Assembly: GCA_003439945.1 (NCBI GenBank)
Contig: QVRM01004838.1
Span: 82,501-146,500, forward strand
DNA from: Dermanyssus gallinae
Lineage: Eukaryota > Arthropoda > Arachnida > Mesostigmata > Dermanyssidae
Direction of reading: 5' to 3'
DNA length: 64,000 nt
Position 1 is the stretch's first letter, and each line of letters opens with the position of its first letter. This document shows, in pieces, positions 12,327 to 25,150 of this stretch. The notes beneath the pieces are model-generated. The model did no database searches and had not been told where the DNA came from. It saw nothing but the letters and a program-made list of their open reading frames with translations. Both the position numbers and the translations under genes were made by a program.

Positions 12327-13484
12327 TTATTGTTGCTCCTACAGCCGCTACCTATTCTGTGCGCCATGCCACCTATTATTATTATTACTATTATTGAAAC
12401 TGGTAGACAAAATGTAAAAAACAGAACGGCAAACACAGTGCCGTTTATATACTTATGCAGTGCGTGTATTATATGGAATTCGTGGACGGCCGCGGTTGCC
12501 CTCGCCAGCTCGCTACGAACATCTCGACGAAGTACGTCTAAGCATGCATGGGAAACGGGGACAGATGCAACTTACATATAGAGGCACATCAGTCGAAACT
12601 GTATTCGGCATGCAATGTTGCACGCAACAGAAGCAATACAGCTGCACAAAAATGCCAAATTTCTCTAAAAACGCGAACACTACTACTGATACAACAACTT
12701 CAAGTACTGCTTCAATTACTGCAGTTGGAAAGAGAGTTGTACGGATGCGCACCGCAGTCATGTCACAAAGGCAAACCTATGGGTACAACAAAATCATCAC
12801 AATATTTAAAGTCACAAAATAATGTATAGATTTTGCTTATATAACATTTAATTAGAAGGCGTCACGTGTAATCTCGCGCTATTATCATGGCATTATGCGT
12901 GCGGTGTTCAGGTTACGACACGCTAGGATAGCGTGTGCAATTTGATTTTGCAGATGCTTAGAGCGCTGCTACGTTTCATGGTGGTACATATAATTGTGCT
13001 TGCTTCTTGAGGATGTTCGCTGGATGACCGGCGCTGTTCTGAGGTGGAAAGCGCTGTACTACAATAGATTACGATCGGCAGCACTGCTTATATGACGACT
13101 ACTGATGCTGTCTAATGTTGTGCCGGTGCGCGGGATTAGGTATGCCGGACGACACAAATGAATTGCCAGTTACAGTGGCAGCTCTTTAGGCTGGCTGACG
13201 ATTGAACGACGCTTCATCAAATCATCTTCACGAAGTTCATACGTCCGGCATTCAACCCGCGGCAATGCCACAGTCCGCACTGAATGGTATCGCTCGTCAG
13301 TGAAGTCGTTTCAGACGACGACGCAATCGGCGGACCGGCCGGCGTCTCGTGCGTCGAAAATGCGAACACACGAGGGGTTCGTTGTTGTTCTTTGGCAAAT
13401 TGCTGAAGTGGCCAGTCACAAAGCAGCGCAGTTAAGACAAGATGGCGCTTTGTTACGATACTGCCGAGCGTAGACTCCCGTGCT
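12327..13484. other. Unassigned sequence; no gene recognised
   Basis: Open frames up to 120 codons overlap one another on both strands and have no recognised domain. No splice-supported coding signal was noticed. Confidence 0.5.
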
Positions 13485-13486
13485 AT

Positions 13487-13551
13487 TCTTGTTGTTGTTG
13501 TTGTTGTTGACATTGCTGTTGTTGTTTTACCTGTCGTTGAACTGACGTTGC

Positions 13552-13624
<73 letters not shown>

Positions 13625-13632
13625 GTTGTTGC
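13487..13632. repeat. (GTT)n array, about 145 bp
   Basis: Nearly continuous GTT triplets, purest at about 13551-13632 with one GTC. The reading frames that appear as poly-Leu, poly-Asn or poly-Thr come from this array. Confidence 0.95.
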
Positions 13633-14630
13633 CGTGTGCAGTCCTGTTGATGTCGTTACTGGCGAAGATGGCCGTTGATGGCCATGCAAACCCCCGACGC
13701 CTTTGTTTGGTGGACAGGGAGCAAATACTATCAGAGATCTGATCTCTACTAACGGGCAGGCTAGGCAAGACGCACATCTGCGCACAGTGCACCGAGATCT
13801 TTTCAGCTTGCGTTAGCATTCACGAGCACTCGGCCAAAGCTTTAAAGGACTTCATCCTGATGTCACTATTGCAGCTGCTGCTGCTGCTTAAGTCACCAAT
13901 CAACGCACCATCGCCATTGCGCCCGAGTTGCGCTGAATCTGACTGTCGCTGAGTCGTCCCCGTGGCGAAGCTAGGCAAAACTGTTTGCCGCTCACCTATG
14001 TTTGCTTGCTATATTCAATAGAAACCGGCGCAGGGCTGCTCAGTCGTCGAAACAGATCGTGTGGCCATCAAGTGTTGTCTACTACACTAGGTTTACTATT
14101 TTTTTTAATGGCCGAAACTAAGTTTACTAGACTTGGGCTCCCACCAAAGAAGTACGTGTCAGTGACTGTATTCTGAATTGCACTCATTTTCCGTAGGTAC
14201 TACTTACACAGGGTAGGGGCAAATTTTTTAATCATGTTGCGCCTCTTGCCGCAACACGAATTTATTCAACGATATACAGTGCAATGCTCTGGCTGCAGTA
14301 CACTGGCTTACATGCTGCAGTACATTCGAATTGTTAGCCATATCATCAGCACGAACAACAACAACAGCAACAGCATCAACAGCACCAACAACAACAACAG
14401 CAACAACAGCACCAACAGCAACAACAACAAAAACACTTTAGCCATTATTAATATTCCACCACTAACCAGCGCTACTGATAACGGCAAAAACGACCTTTAC
14501 TGCTACCAAGTTAACTACGGAAGCTATTACTATGATGATTACTCAAACAGCAACTACTTCAAGCTTTGAGCTGGGCGAAGTCACTGATCACTTTTGTCCG
14601 TGACCGCGTCGACAACGGTGTCGCGACTAA

Positions 14631-14661
<31 letters not shown>

Positions 14662-15958
14662 TTCTCTACAACGGCTGGAGATTGACCGTACCGAGGTCGC
14701 CGACGACGTCGCCAACGGCCGGGTATGGCCGAGCAATCGGCGTGGAGGAACACCTTCGCTATAACTTCGTCCTAAGAGCGAAGCGACGCACGGCATGCGA
14801 CCCCCACACGCCTGACTCAAATGGGTTTGGCGTCAACCAAGCCAGGTTGACGTTTGTTTGATTCTGTTGTACTGTATCCCCCCCCCCTAAAAAAAGAGGC
14901 AGGGAGCGATGGCGGGTGGGTTCACGGGTTTATTCACTTCATCGCGGTGAAGGCAACGTTGTCCTCCAGGCTGTGCCCAGGCATGCCGTGCCAGCTTAAC
15001 TGTTTCCTGTCCAGCTGAACAAACCGTTTAGACGTTTAGGCGTATTCGGAACACGTGTACACCAAAAACCACGCTATCCATTTGTTAGAGTTGATCATTC
15101 CGACGACTGGGCTTCTCAGCTCGTTAAGTTACGTAAGCCTCGTACTAAGTGCGAGTTGGACTAACGTGTCCACCACAGTCCCATCTGAGTTTCAACTCGG
15201 GTAAGTCGCGTAGCCGGAGCCGGAAAGTTTTGGTTACCACGGGAACAATCTGCTTATTAACACCGAGATGCCGTTACCACTACCCGTTAACGAAGCGACG
15301 GACATGTGTTACTAAGCTAAACATAATTTATATACGTATCATTTCACAGTAAGTTGTCGATTTATTGCGCCAGGCGTTCATCGGCACCGCAAAGCGCTTT
15401 GCTGTGATAAGTTGATGAGATCCGTATGAGATTGGCATTGGCACTTTTGCGCTCGGCAGGTCATCTAGGCAGGAGTACTCCTCTAGCGCTCCTCAAAAGT
15501 CCTTGTGTGGTGAGTTAATCATATATCCCTGTAACCCCACAATTGAATAGTAAAACATCCGGTCGTTAGACAGAAGAAAATCTACCTAGGTTCTCTCTCT
15601 ATGCGTATTTATATAGATATACCACTTTTTTTCGCCTTCTCTGTTTTCGCCTCGCCTACTTCTGGGTTTGCGGCGGGTCATCCTCTCTCTCCCTCTCTCG
15701 CCACTAAACAACCACTTCTTCAACCACTTGCCGTTACATGCCATCAAATCTCCTCATGGTACGGCCGTCAAATGATGCGACTGTTGCTGCAGCTACCACC
15801 GCCGCCGCTACCTATTTATGCTGGCGCTATCGAGGCTGCCTGTTGCACCGTGTGAATGATTCGTAGTGTGGCCACCAGCCACAGTGCAGATAAGGATCTG
15901 TTGTACTTCTGCCTGTCTAGCGTTGGTTAGATCGGCAAACGCTTAACGACGCTTACAA
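13633..15958. other. Non-coding stretch; CAA/GTT tracts only
   Basis: A CAA/CAG tract lies at about 14357-14432, a short GTT/GCT run at about 14635-14662 and a poly-C at 14879-14887. A unique-looking stretch at 14900-15560 shows no domain. Nothing else is supportable. Confidence 0.55.
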
Positions 15959-15960
15959 CA

Positions 15961-15994
<34 letters not shown>

Positions 15995-16035
15995 GCTATT
16001 GTTGCTATTGTTGTTGTTGTTGTCGTTGTTGTTGC
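15958..16035. repeat. (GTT)n array
   Basis: GTT triplets with occasional GCT, ATT and GTC over about 75 bases. Confidence 0.95.
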
Positions 16036-18400
16036 CGCCGCTGCTGTCGCCCAAAACGGTGACAACAAAACGAACCGCGCCAACTGACCCCCGCAGGTGT
16101 AATTCGGGAGCCGCCCAGGACATCATCGGACCGATCGGATCTTTGTCTCTCACTACCTTTCTCTCATTTTATTTTGATTTTCTTTTTTCTGTTTGTGCTT
16201 CGCGCTTGTTTCTCCTCCTCCTCCTCTTCTACGTCTACTTTTTCTGCTTCCTTTTTTCTTCTTATTCTTGTTTTGGTTGTTGTTGTTGTTCTCCTCCTAT
16301 GTCGTCTCTGTTCCAGAGTGGTGGGCTGGGCGCATCAAAATCTAGTGCCGCAAGATCTAGCTGTACGGCGCGCTCACAGTTCACTACTTAACGGCGAGCG
16401 ATCGTCAGCCGAGATGGGCGGTGGGAAAACCGCGATAAACACCCAAAGCGTACTCGCGAGAAGCCACTCAGCGACCCGAGAGTTGTCCGAGCCCCCCCCC
16501 CCCCCCCCCGGACGACAACGGTGCTCGCAACGTCTACCGCGGCGGATCAGGAGCGATTTTGCCGCTGCGGAACCTGCCGCCGGCTGGCCGCCTAATAATC
16601 TGTTAGACAATTCATATGCTCAGCCGCCGGATACGGAGTAGCATAAATGGGCATGATTAGGGAAAGTGGTCTTGAAACAAACAAAGCGAGAGGTAGCTTA
16701 GCACCCCCCGCCCCCATCACGGTATCAATAGTCGGCGTTAAACGTCTGGAAGAGGGGTAACAGAATGAGAGGAAAACCAACAACAACAACAATCACAACA
16801 ACCACAACAAGCGAACAACAACAACAACAGCTACAGTACAAACAACAGCACGAAGCACAGACAGACGACAGCTCCGTGTCGTCACAGACTTCGAGGCCCA
16901 TAGCGAGGGCAGAGACACATTATACTGTACTGAAGATATCATCAATATGTGTATTTGTTAAAAACAAAACAAACACTAGTACAATAATATCAACAACAGG
17001 CGCAACAATAAGTTAAATTAAGGTGTTAAGGCGCAAGCTATAGAGACAGACCACAAAACGACTGCTATTACCTCTACAGCCTGAGTTGATAATGGTTGTT
17101 GTTATTGTACCTTCTTTTGCAATCATGTCTTATCGTCTTACACGTCTATCAAACTAGTCCCTATACTACAGAGCGTTGAACCGTAAATAATAAACGATTC
17201 ATAAGCAGCTTAATAATCTGCACTGTACTATACTTGCTATTATAGTTGCTAAGGGGTTTTTGGTAACCGTGGCCTCATCAGGTTGCCATTAGTTACCGGT
17301 ACTTGACGACTCTACAATGGTATCTTGTAGAAATTATTCCTAATGCGGATATTAAATTTTGACGGAACGCAATTTGAAAGACAAACTTTTGTAGATAGTT
17401 CATAAATGTCATATATCATTTCTAATGTTATAAAAACCAGCTGGAAAGGTAGAGACTGACACCAATGTCTATTGATATAATTAACTGTACTTAATTAATT
17501 ACTGTGATAGCTCGAGCTGTCGTAAATTAAGTTATCCAGAGTTTTTTGCACTGCCATACTACATCAATTAGTAGTATATTAGCATGTTGACAGACCTCAA
17601 TCGTATTCGGTAATTGACTATCGCTCAATTATTGTCGCAGTGGTGGCTTTAGGAACAAGCGCATCGTTCTAAAAAGGGCCAGGGCGTGTCATACATAGGC
17701 TCGAATCCTTTTCGGGTAGAACTCTTTCTCCTTCCTTGGTTGTTAAACTGAGAGTAGAGAGCATTGACCTGCCATTACATTTCTGGCGGAGAATGTCCAA
17801 ATAAGTCCAGTGAGCATGCAGTGAGCTATGATAAGTAAGTGATGACATATAGCAACCGCTGGCCGGTCGATACTCAGAACAAGTGAGTTCAAATGTGCCT
17901 GAAACCCGTCTCTCTCTCTCTTTCCTTAACGAACTTTAAATAAATGACCTCTATCACCGAAGGGAGCCACATATAAGGGCGGTTGCTGAAAGATTTCAGC
18001 CCAGTTTAAAATATTTTATTGCTTAAGTGTTGCAATACTTCGAATGTTTGTAGTTACCTTACGGGAACCCGTGCCGTTGTTGCTGCTATGTGCGGGAGGT
18101 TACTCGCTGGTTCTGTTGGCTTTTTAGCTTCTCGGGCTTTGACTGCGAATACGCCTACTACAACCGACCCGGCACTGTCGAGAGTCATCCTTCTCTACTG
18201 TGCGCAAAAATGGTTCATAAACTTGAATAATTCAGCTAAAAGTAGAGCAGCAGATTTGACAGTGGCACATGGCACACGTCGTTTAGAATAAACTCCATAT
18301 GTCCCCGAATCTCATAACCATGGCGTGCTTTCTTTGTTTGCGTCGTCCATTTCATCTTTGTTTGCCTCTTTCATTTCTTCTTTATTTCACAATTTAGTTG
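16036..18400. other. Non-coding stretch; no gene recognised
   Basis: It includes a CT-rich/TTC run near 16200-16300, a poly-C of about 18 (16492-16509) and CAA tracts near 16778-16850. A unique AT-rich segment at 17040-18000 has only short open frames. A weak tRNA T-arm-like GTGAGTTCAAATGTGCC occurs near 17883-17899. Confidence 0.55.

Positions 18401-18401
<1 letters not shown>

Positions 18402-18442
<41 letters not shown>
18402..18442. repeat. (TA)n microsatellite
   Basis: Alternating TA over about 40 bases. Confidence 0.95.
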
Positions 18443-18443
<1 letters not shown>

Positions 18444-18812
18444 TATCCAGTGTAATACGTCATTTTAGGGTTCCACACTGGTTAAATATACACTTGTATA
18501 CACATTACTAAAATGCCTTGTTATCTAAGTACACACATACATACATCCATACATACAAAGAACAAATGTGCGTATTTGTAAGCCCTACGATACGGCAGGC
18601 TAGATAGATGAATAGACAGATAGCAGCGGCAGTATCACGAACAGTGAGTGCGGCGCGCAATCACATACATTCGTTCATTCATTCTGTCATACACGCATAA
18701 CGAACACACGCATTTACCACACATATGCAGAGCACGAGGAGGCGACGCATACAAAAACACACAGCATGGCAGCACATACGGGCTAACAAACACACACGAT
18801 TCCCACAGCCAC

Positions 18813-18862
18813 GCATATATATATGCATATATATATGCATATATATATATATATATATATAG
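18813..18862. repeat. (TA)n with periodic TGCA interruptions
   Basis: TA runs are interrupted by GC at regular 12-base spacing (ATATATATGCAT units) and then run into pure TA. Confidence 0.9.
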
Positions 18863-19520
18863 CATCATACGCGTGCGTACGCGCAAATACTATCCCAATG
18901 AATTGTGCGAAACGACTTAACATCGTATATCGCTTACTTTTTCCTGCACGATTGTCTCCGTTGCCGCCTTTCCTTCGTTTTTCCTCCGTGTTTTTTTTTT
19001 ACTTTTACCATAACTGTCTTTTTGTATCTATATATTTCATTTTCTCTTTCTCTCTGTATCTCTTTTGCTCTGTTTATTTATCTCTACCTATCGCTCCCTG
19101 TCGGTCTATCGACATGGTTCATCATCATTGTACCCTATTTTCTCCTCCCCCTCCCTCTTTCTCTCTCTCGTTCTTGTTCTCGCTTCTTCTTACCATACAG
19201 GCTGTGCTTACACACCGTGTGTCGGGTCTATTGTCGTTGAATTTCGTTGAACGGGTAGCTGTTGTCGTTGTAGCTGCAGCCTGCAGCCAATGGCAAATTG
19301 AGCCCATCTTTGCCTCCTCGCAGTTAGCAAGCGAGTAAAGTAACTGACCGGGCCACCGTCCGTTCGACCGCCCGCCCTCACGCACTTTTGTCTGTCTCCC
19401 TGTCTGACTATTTGTCTGTCTGTCTGCGTGTCTGTGTGTGTGTGTGTCCAGACGTTAGCTCGACAAAACGCTAAACGACTAAAGCTGCTGATGAAGTCCA
19501 TTGCCAAAAATCATTGTCAT
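18863..19520. other. Unassigned pyrimidine-rich sequence
   Basis: This stretch is rich in T and C (about 18940-19200), followed by GT-rich and CTGT runs near 19380-19450. The hydrophobic frames seen here (about 110-170 codons) reflect pyrimidine richness, and no family was recognised. Confidence 0.5.
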
Positions 19521-19524
19521 CATC

Positions 19525-19546
19525 GCCGGTGTTGTTGTTGTTGTCG

Positions 19547-19578
<32 letters not shown>

Positions 19579-19605
19579 GTTGTCGTGGTTGTTGTTGTTT
19601 TCGAC
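19525..19605. repeat. (GTT/GTC)n triplet array
   Basis: GTT and GTC triplets run in tandem over about 80 bases. Confidence 0.9.
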
Positions 19606-19679
19606 AGCGACGTAGTCACCGTAAAAGTCACCGGGCTAAAAGTGATCAAAAAACCGTTTACAAAAGACTTCAAGCTAAC

Positions 19680-19790
19680 TGCAGCAGCATCAGCAGCAGC
19701 AGCAGAAACAGCGGCGGCGACAGCGACGACGACGACAACAACAACAACAACAACAACGACAAAGACAACAACAACATCGACAGAAAACAA
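19680..19790. repeat. (GCA)n/(GAC)n/(ACA)n triplet tract
   Basis: GCA-type triplets change to GAC and then ACA triplets. Together with 19525-19605 it gives opposite-strand composition within 200 bases. Confidence 0.85.
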
Positions 19791-20317
19791 CTAAAAGAAA
19801 GAAGGCGACCAAAAGAAAGACGAAAACAGAAAGAAAGAAAAAGCTAAACAAAACAAGAGCAATTCCTTCTTACTCCCTACCATTACTACTACGACTACTA
19901 CTACTATTGCTGCTACGATAGTTTTAGCTGTTTCTTGATGCCGGCGACATTAGCAGCAGCAGGCAGCAGCGGCTGGTAGACATACAGACAGATACGACAG
20001 CCGTGACCGGGACTGCGACCAAAACGATGACGACGACGACGACGATGTGGAGGAGAGGAACGGGGGAAAATGGGGCAAGGGGAAAAGGAGGGCAGATGGG
20101 GAGAACGTTCGTATCATATGGGCGGTCTCAAAGCTGTCTTCGTTGTGTCCAGTTAGACAGGCTGACGGCCCGCCCGGCTGGACGGGGGAACCAACTGTCG
20201 AAGGGGGGGGGGGGTTGTAGGGAGACGCAGGTTACTCCGGTCAGCAGTCCAGCTCTTCTCACCACCCGGCTGGAAGGCCTCAGTGCATGCGCAATGCGTG
20301 CGCATTGCAAAATCTCC

Positions 20318-20575
20318 ATCGTCGTTGTTGCTGCTGCTGTTCTTGTTGGTGATGCAGTTGTTGTTGTCGTTGTTGTTGTCAATGTTGTTGTTGATGTTGT
20401 TGTTGTCGTCATCGTTGTCGTTATTGTTGTTGTTGTTGTTATTGTTGTTATTGCTGTTGTCGTTGTTGTTGCTGCACTTGGCGTTATTGCTATTGCTGTT
20501 GCTGTTACCTTTGTTGCTGTTGTTTTTTGCTGCTGTTGTTCTTGTCGTCGTCATCGTCGTCGTAGCTGTAATGTG
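20318..20575. repeat. Imperfect (GTT)n/(GTC)n/(GCT)n tract, about 255 bp
   Basis: Almost every triplet is GTT, GTC, GCT or ATT. This explains the overlapping poly-Val, poly-Leu and poly-Cys frames on one strand and the poly-Asn/Thr frames on the other. Confidence 0.9.
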
Positions 20576-20754
20576 CCTACATTGCTGCTGCTGTGCTTTC
20601 TGTCTTCTTCTTCGTATCTTCGTCGTTGTTCATCGGTCATTCGGGGGTTGGTTTGTCTGCTGTCGCCGCCGTGTGCTGTGCGGCCGGGAGCATTACGGCC
20701 GACCGATGGCCACGCGCCACGGTACAACCCCCCGACGGCTTGAGCCATATCACT

Positions 20755-20885
20755 AGAATTACTATTACCACTACTACTACGACAACTACTACAACAACTA
20801 TTACTACAGCAAAGTCGTCACTATCAGCAGCAGCAACAGCAACAACAACAACAACAACGACAACAGCAGCAGCAACAAAGACACG
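20755..20885. repeat. Imperfect (ACT)n/(CAA)n/(CAG)n tract
   Basis: ACT-type triplets are followed by CAG and CAA triplets. A (CAC)n run occurs just downstream at about 21016-21054. Confidence 0.85.
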
Positions 20886-21169
20886 CACAGCAATGATCCC
20901 CCGCGACGAAGACGTCGATGACAAAGATTGGGCACACCCTCTTGAACAAAATCACTTTGCGCTCGCGAACGTCTCTCTTATGCGGTCGTTTTGCATGCGC
21001 TGTGGTCGCCGCCAATACCACCACCACCATCACCACCACCACCACCACCACCATCGCCCATTGTCGCCTGATCTTTAACTAAAGTAGTCAGCAAAAGAAT
21101 TCGGGAAGAGAAAGCTATTTGGGCCAAGCTATTGTATATCGTGCTAAACAGTGCCAGGGAAGCCTCTCA

Positions 21170-21212
21170 GGGAGTAGGGGTGCGGGGGCGAGGGGGTGGG
21201 GGTGGGGGCAGG
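21170..21212 (+). other. G-run cluster, G-quadruplex candidate
   Basis: Six or more runs of three to five G occur within about 43 bases (GGGG.GC.GGGGG.CGA.GGGGG.T.GGGGG type spacing, loops of one to three bases). This fits the usual quadruplex pattern. No gene context explains it. Confidence 0.6.
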
Positions 21213-21821
21213 AGCAAGAATTGCGGTCAAAGGTACGAGAGCAGAAATCCGATTGTTGTAGGTTCTGCGTTGTGCGTCACAGGTTTCGGCATTGCCTAGA
21301 GCATGGCGAACGTTTTGGCAAATGTCCTTAGAGAATAACAAGAATGGTGGTGACGCCGACGACATCTGTCCTCAGCGCGAGCAGCAGGTGGAAGCCCTAG
21401 CAAAGGGTCAGAACGTGAGATGAATATACTAAATCTCGATTGATTTCGTCCTCTTCTAATGTAAGTTTCGTTCTCTCTCTCTCTCTCTTTCTTCTCTCTT
21501 TCTTGCGCTATCGGTTTTGCACTCTAAATAGGCTCAAATCGGTTGACCCAAAAATAATACACACAACAACAGCAACAACAACAACAACAAATACGTAATA
21601 ATGCGAATGTACCGTCTCTCTCCTTGAGCGTCTCGTCGCGTTGAAATTTAAGATCAAGCGACAGCAGCGAACATGTGAACCTCAACAGGATTATTTCGAA
21701 TCTTCTTAGCGACGCAATAATGAAAGCCACAAGCGGAACGCGTTTTGATGACTTGCTGAGCGTCTGCCCCACTCTGCACTCACGCAGGAAGGTCAGAATG
21801 GAGGTAGTGTCGGCAAATTGA

Positions 21822-21827
<6 letters not shown>

Positions 21828-21904
<77 letters not shown>
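21828..21904. repeat. (TA)n microsatellite, about 77 bp
   Basis: Uninterrupted alternating TA, directly followed by the outer end of a foldback-family relic. Confidence 0.97.
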
Positions 21905-21908
<4 letters not shown>

Positions 21909-22400
21909 GTTCATGAATGAATGGTACACATTTGAGTGCGTCGTGGAACTCGTTAAAAGAAGCATTCTTTAACGCATCGAGGGGCACAAATGTTTTGGTT
22001 ATAAGTAACAGCGAAATTGCAAACTAATAATATACTGATGTTACTGGCCGGACATAGCGTTAGGGAATGTGCGAATGCGCGACCAAACGAGTTCTTAAAT
22101 GGAGTAGCTGACCACTAGCGTATTCGGATAACGATTATGTTTCGTCTGGAAGAGTCAAACCATAGGGTACAATTTTAACAGAGGCAAGATGTTAACGGCC
22201 GCCAGCTGCGGACCTTACGCCAGCGTCTCTGTTATCATGGAACCCTTTGGGAAACTGAGATCGGACGCAAGCAAAATCGGCTTACAGTAAGTAATCATAC
22301 CACGAATCGAACCGCTATCTATTTGGTACCAACACTATTCCCATGCGCATTTTCCTAAATATGTTTATTTTATGAAGGCAATAGAAAAGTTTTAATGTAA
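21905..22400. mobile_element. Relic related to the 0.58-2.12 kb foldback element
   Basis: The block begins AGGGTGTTCATGAATGAATG right at the edge of a TA array. It then shows GGAACTCGTTAAA and GCGAAATTGC...ACTGATGTTAC...GACATAGCG (about 22010-22060), which line up in order with the first arm of the 578-2120 element. From about 22327 the sequence matches the inverted arm: GGTACCAACA..., then GCGCATTTTCCTAAATATG and GAAGGCAATAGAAAAG. It is therefore arm plus inverted arm with a deleted centre. Divergence is high and the right terminus is not resolved. Confidence 0.55.
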
Positions 22401-23167
22401 CGTTGTACATATATATATGCCAGCAGAAATGACGTTCTAAAGCTATGTCCGATGTGCCTGTCACATCGATACAACACATGTTAGTAATTTAACTGTCACT
22501 TTTAAATACAAATGGTATTATATTTGTGTACAGTAATCATACGTGCTGTGCTTAATAAACCGGACGTAGATAACTGTGTCCTAGTGCATGTGTAAGACGC
22601 CAGGAGCCAGGAAAATGGGCTCTGAACGTCTCTCCCTTTGCTGACCAATCTTCAAGAGTCTCCAACACTGCCGCCTTTATAAACATTCACTAAGACTGTT
22701 ACATGTTTGCATACTTAAGGTACGTGCTAAATAAGCGCAAAGACCACACGGAATCTGTACATACGGCATCTTATGACCCATAGATTAGAGTCTAAACGCT
22801 TTTATGCGCATGCATCTTTTATGATGGTTGGGTATTATTTTAGAACACAGCATTTAAGATGAATCTGCATAAGTGGTCTCTTTTTACTGCTTATAGACTA
22901 TAAAATGCAATTTGATATGTTTTTGCTAAAAATGGTTTTCTCGCCTTTCAGCGTGTTTTGTACCAAACGTCAATGAGTTCTTAGACTAGTTAGTCCTTGC
23001 ACCTTACTGCATAATTTTTCCAAGGACATGAGATGGTTCTCCGTTTTCACAGCATTCATTATCCGTGTATACCTGTATTAGACCTAGAACTTCTCTCTTT
23101 ATCACTTAGTGACTGAGGTTTACTTGAACTGAAAACTTAACTTTGGCTTGTCCTATGAGGGCACTTT
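22401..23167. other. Unassigned AT-rich sequence
   Basis: No open frame or family signal was recognised over about 770 bases. Confidence 0.5.
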
Positions 23168-25150
23168 TTAAAATATAAAATCAGACTTTTCATTTTCATT
23201 AGCTAACAAATATGGGGAATAAAAACACTTTCTACGGTATCTCCGGATCGGTATTCGCTGCAAAAGGTATTCGCTAGCGCGAGGGTTCTGAGTTGCAGCG
23301 ATGACTTTCCGGCCCGGCTCGTTAATAAATTTTATAGACTCCGGTCCGATCGGGCCAAAGGTCTCTATGGCGATCGGTGTAACTAAAATTTGCGACACTA
23401 ATTTGGGTGTTCGCACCCACCTCACGGCTCGTGTTTTGAACGTAGCTTCGGGCACCGTAACATCCCAAAGGAGGAGACGACTACGAGTGCAAGGGGTAAG
23501 AGTTTTTCCGTCTGGCCTCAGCTGGCTGTTCCAACTAAGACCAACAGGCTCTTTCACTGCCGGAATGTGGACTGAGTGAAGAGCGCGAAAGGTAACATCG
23601 TTGATGGCGGAGTGACGTCAGTGGCGCCCAGCGCTATAGCGACGCGACAAGGCGTTACTGGTGTTCTGTACAGGTTGCATGGGTGGGGTGCGCAAACTAC
23701 CTTCCCCAGCCGCAAGCCGGAAACGATGCGGAGTGCGTTGTCCTCCAGCATCGTTCCGCGCCGAAGGGAGGGCTTAAAGCCACTTGTCACTTATTTGCTC
23801 AAAGCACGATTTTAAGTAGGCCCTCCCAGAGCTGTCGGGAACCTGATTTTCTAGTACGCGTTGGAGTCGGGATACCACGATCCGATCCAGAGCTCCTTGT
23901 GTTATGTGCGCCGGCACTGAACCCTACTGGTCGTAAAAGTTAGCGAGTGCTTCTTGCGTTGAGTCGGCTATTCAACTCCCCGATGGCGGCGACAAGCTTC
24001 TTAACTTGACAACGAATTCAGGCACCAGGATAGGGCACTATCGACCGATTTGCGTACATCTAAGCGACCAGCACCAACGGGAAGCGCAGCTTGAGTCTAA
24101 GACAGATATTTTAAAACAACGTTTAGCAGGGCTTGTAGGGTTTCCCGGAGTATCTCATAAAAACGCTGTAGCTGGTCCCGCCTCCTAAAAGCTGGCGAAC
24201 ATCGGAGTTGATGAATTAAGCAAAACATGGAGACACTGTGAATCAGTAAGTACAATGCTGGGTGCGCATCTAAGGCTTTGAGTCGGCGGCACCATCGGTT
24301 AGTGTCTGTGAGCTTTTTTTTTCTAAGCGCAACCTCTAACGCCGCTTCCGTGAGTGGCGCACCCAGTAGTTCCAAATTGTCTTCGCTTACTTCTCTAATG
24401 ACAGCTGCTCCCTTATTAACGGTGTAGACTGCGTGTGCGTATCTTGAGAGAGCCAGAATACCTCACACTTATTGTCGTTGAGGCGTAAGCCTAATTCAGC
24501 CCCAAATGCTCTTTTGATCTCCTCATTGACCGCCAAGCTGTTGCTGACTAAGGTGGCGTCGTTGAGATACCACGGCCTCAGTTCCGAAACTAGTCTGGCC
24601 TGGAGATTGGAGATGCTGATGCAGAAGGGTGCTGAACCGCAGGGATCCCTCTACTGCACGCTACAACATGACTGTATGGTTACTGCTTGCCAGAGAAGAT
24701 GGTGGGAAACCGGCACAACTGATAAACGGCTGGGAAAAGCCTCGGTACTTTGGACCTCACAGAGTTTAACAGATGGTCGCGGCGCATTGAGTTAAACGCG
24801 TTAGAAATCAAGCTTCACTAAAACTCCCTCCTGTCCACAGCGGGTCTCGAGGAAACTCCTTGTAGCGTGTACCGCCGCTTCTGCTCCACCCCTGATTCCG
24901 CAGCCAAGCTGAATCGGAGTCACGTGCTCCAAAATACTTGGCAAGGTCTTCTTGATCAAGATATTTCCTACCAGCCGCCGTACTGTAAAGCCGACAGCGA
25001 TCGGCCTAATTCCGCCGTGACAAATCGTACAAGGGACTTCAGAAGAGGATTGCTGTCGTCCTCGTGGGCACCAATGAGATCTTTTAAATGGCAAGGCCGT
25101 AGACCGTCGGGTCCGCCGGAAGAGCTGTTAGGGAATTTCCACACTTATTC
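23168..25150 (-). mobile_element. Degenerate non-LTR retrotransposon: reverse transcriptase plus restriction-like endonuclease
   Basis: Minus-strand blocks occur in the proper order. SSGGPDGLRPCHLKDLIGAH (about 25126-25067) and RPIAVGFTVRRL, LGCGIRGGAEAAVHATRSFL and VLVKLDF (25094-24801) are typical fingers and motif A of a non-LTR reverse transcriptase. NAFNSMRRD follows in another frame. RDPCGSAPFC is motif B. WYLND (24572-24558) is motif C, where most relatives have YLDD, and ELGLRLNDNKCEVF follows. MELLGAPLTEAALEVAL (24375 down) starts the thumb/linker. GFKPSLRRGTMLEDNALRIVSGLRLG (23782 down), a damaged Cys knuckle, RPDG (about residue 14 of 23557-23168) and WDVTVPEATF are the endonuclease region, ending FGPIGPE. 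Stops and frame changes between blocks make it a pseudogene. It shares its tail with the copies at 7.4 and 26.65 kb. Confidence 0.82.

Noticed and set aside
18823..19338. 171-codon hydrophobic frame as a membrane protein
   Set aside because: It starts in a TA array and runs through a T/C-rich stretch. The alternative frame over the same bases is equally hydrophobic. No family recognised.
20003..20756. 246-codon and 157-codon frames as membrane proteins
   Set aside because: Hydrophobicity comes from GTT/GTC/GCT triplets. Long frames on both strands and in several phases indicate repeat, not selection on protein.
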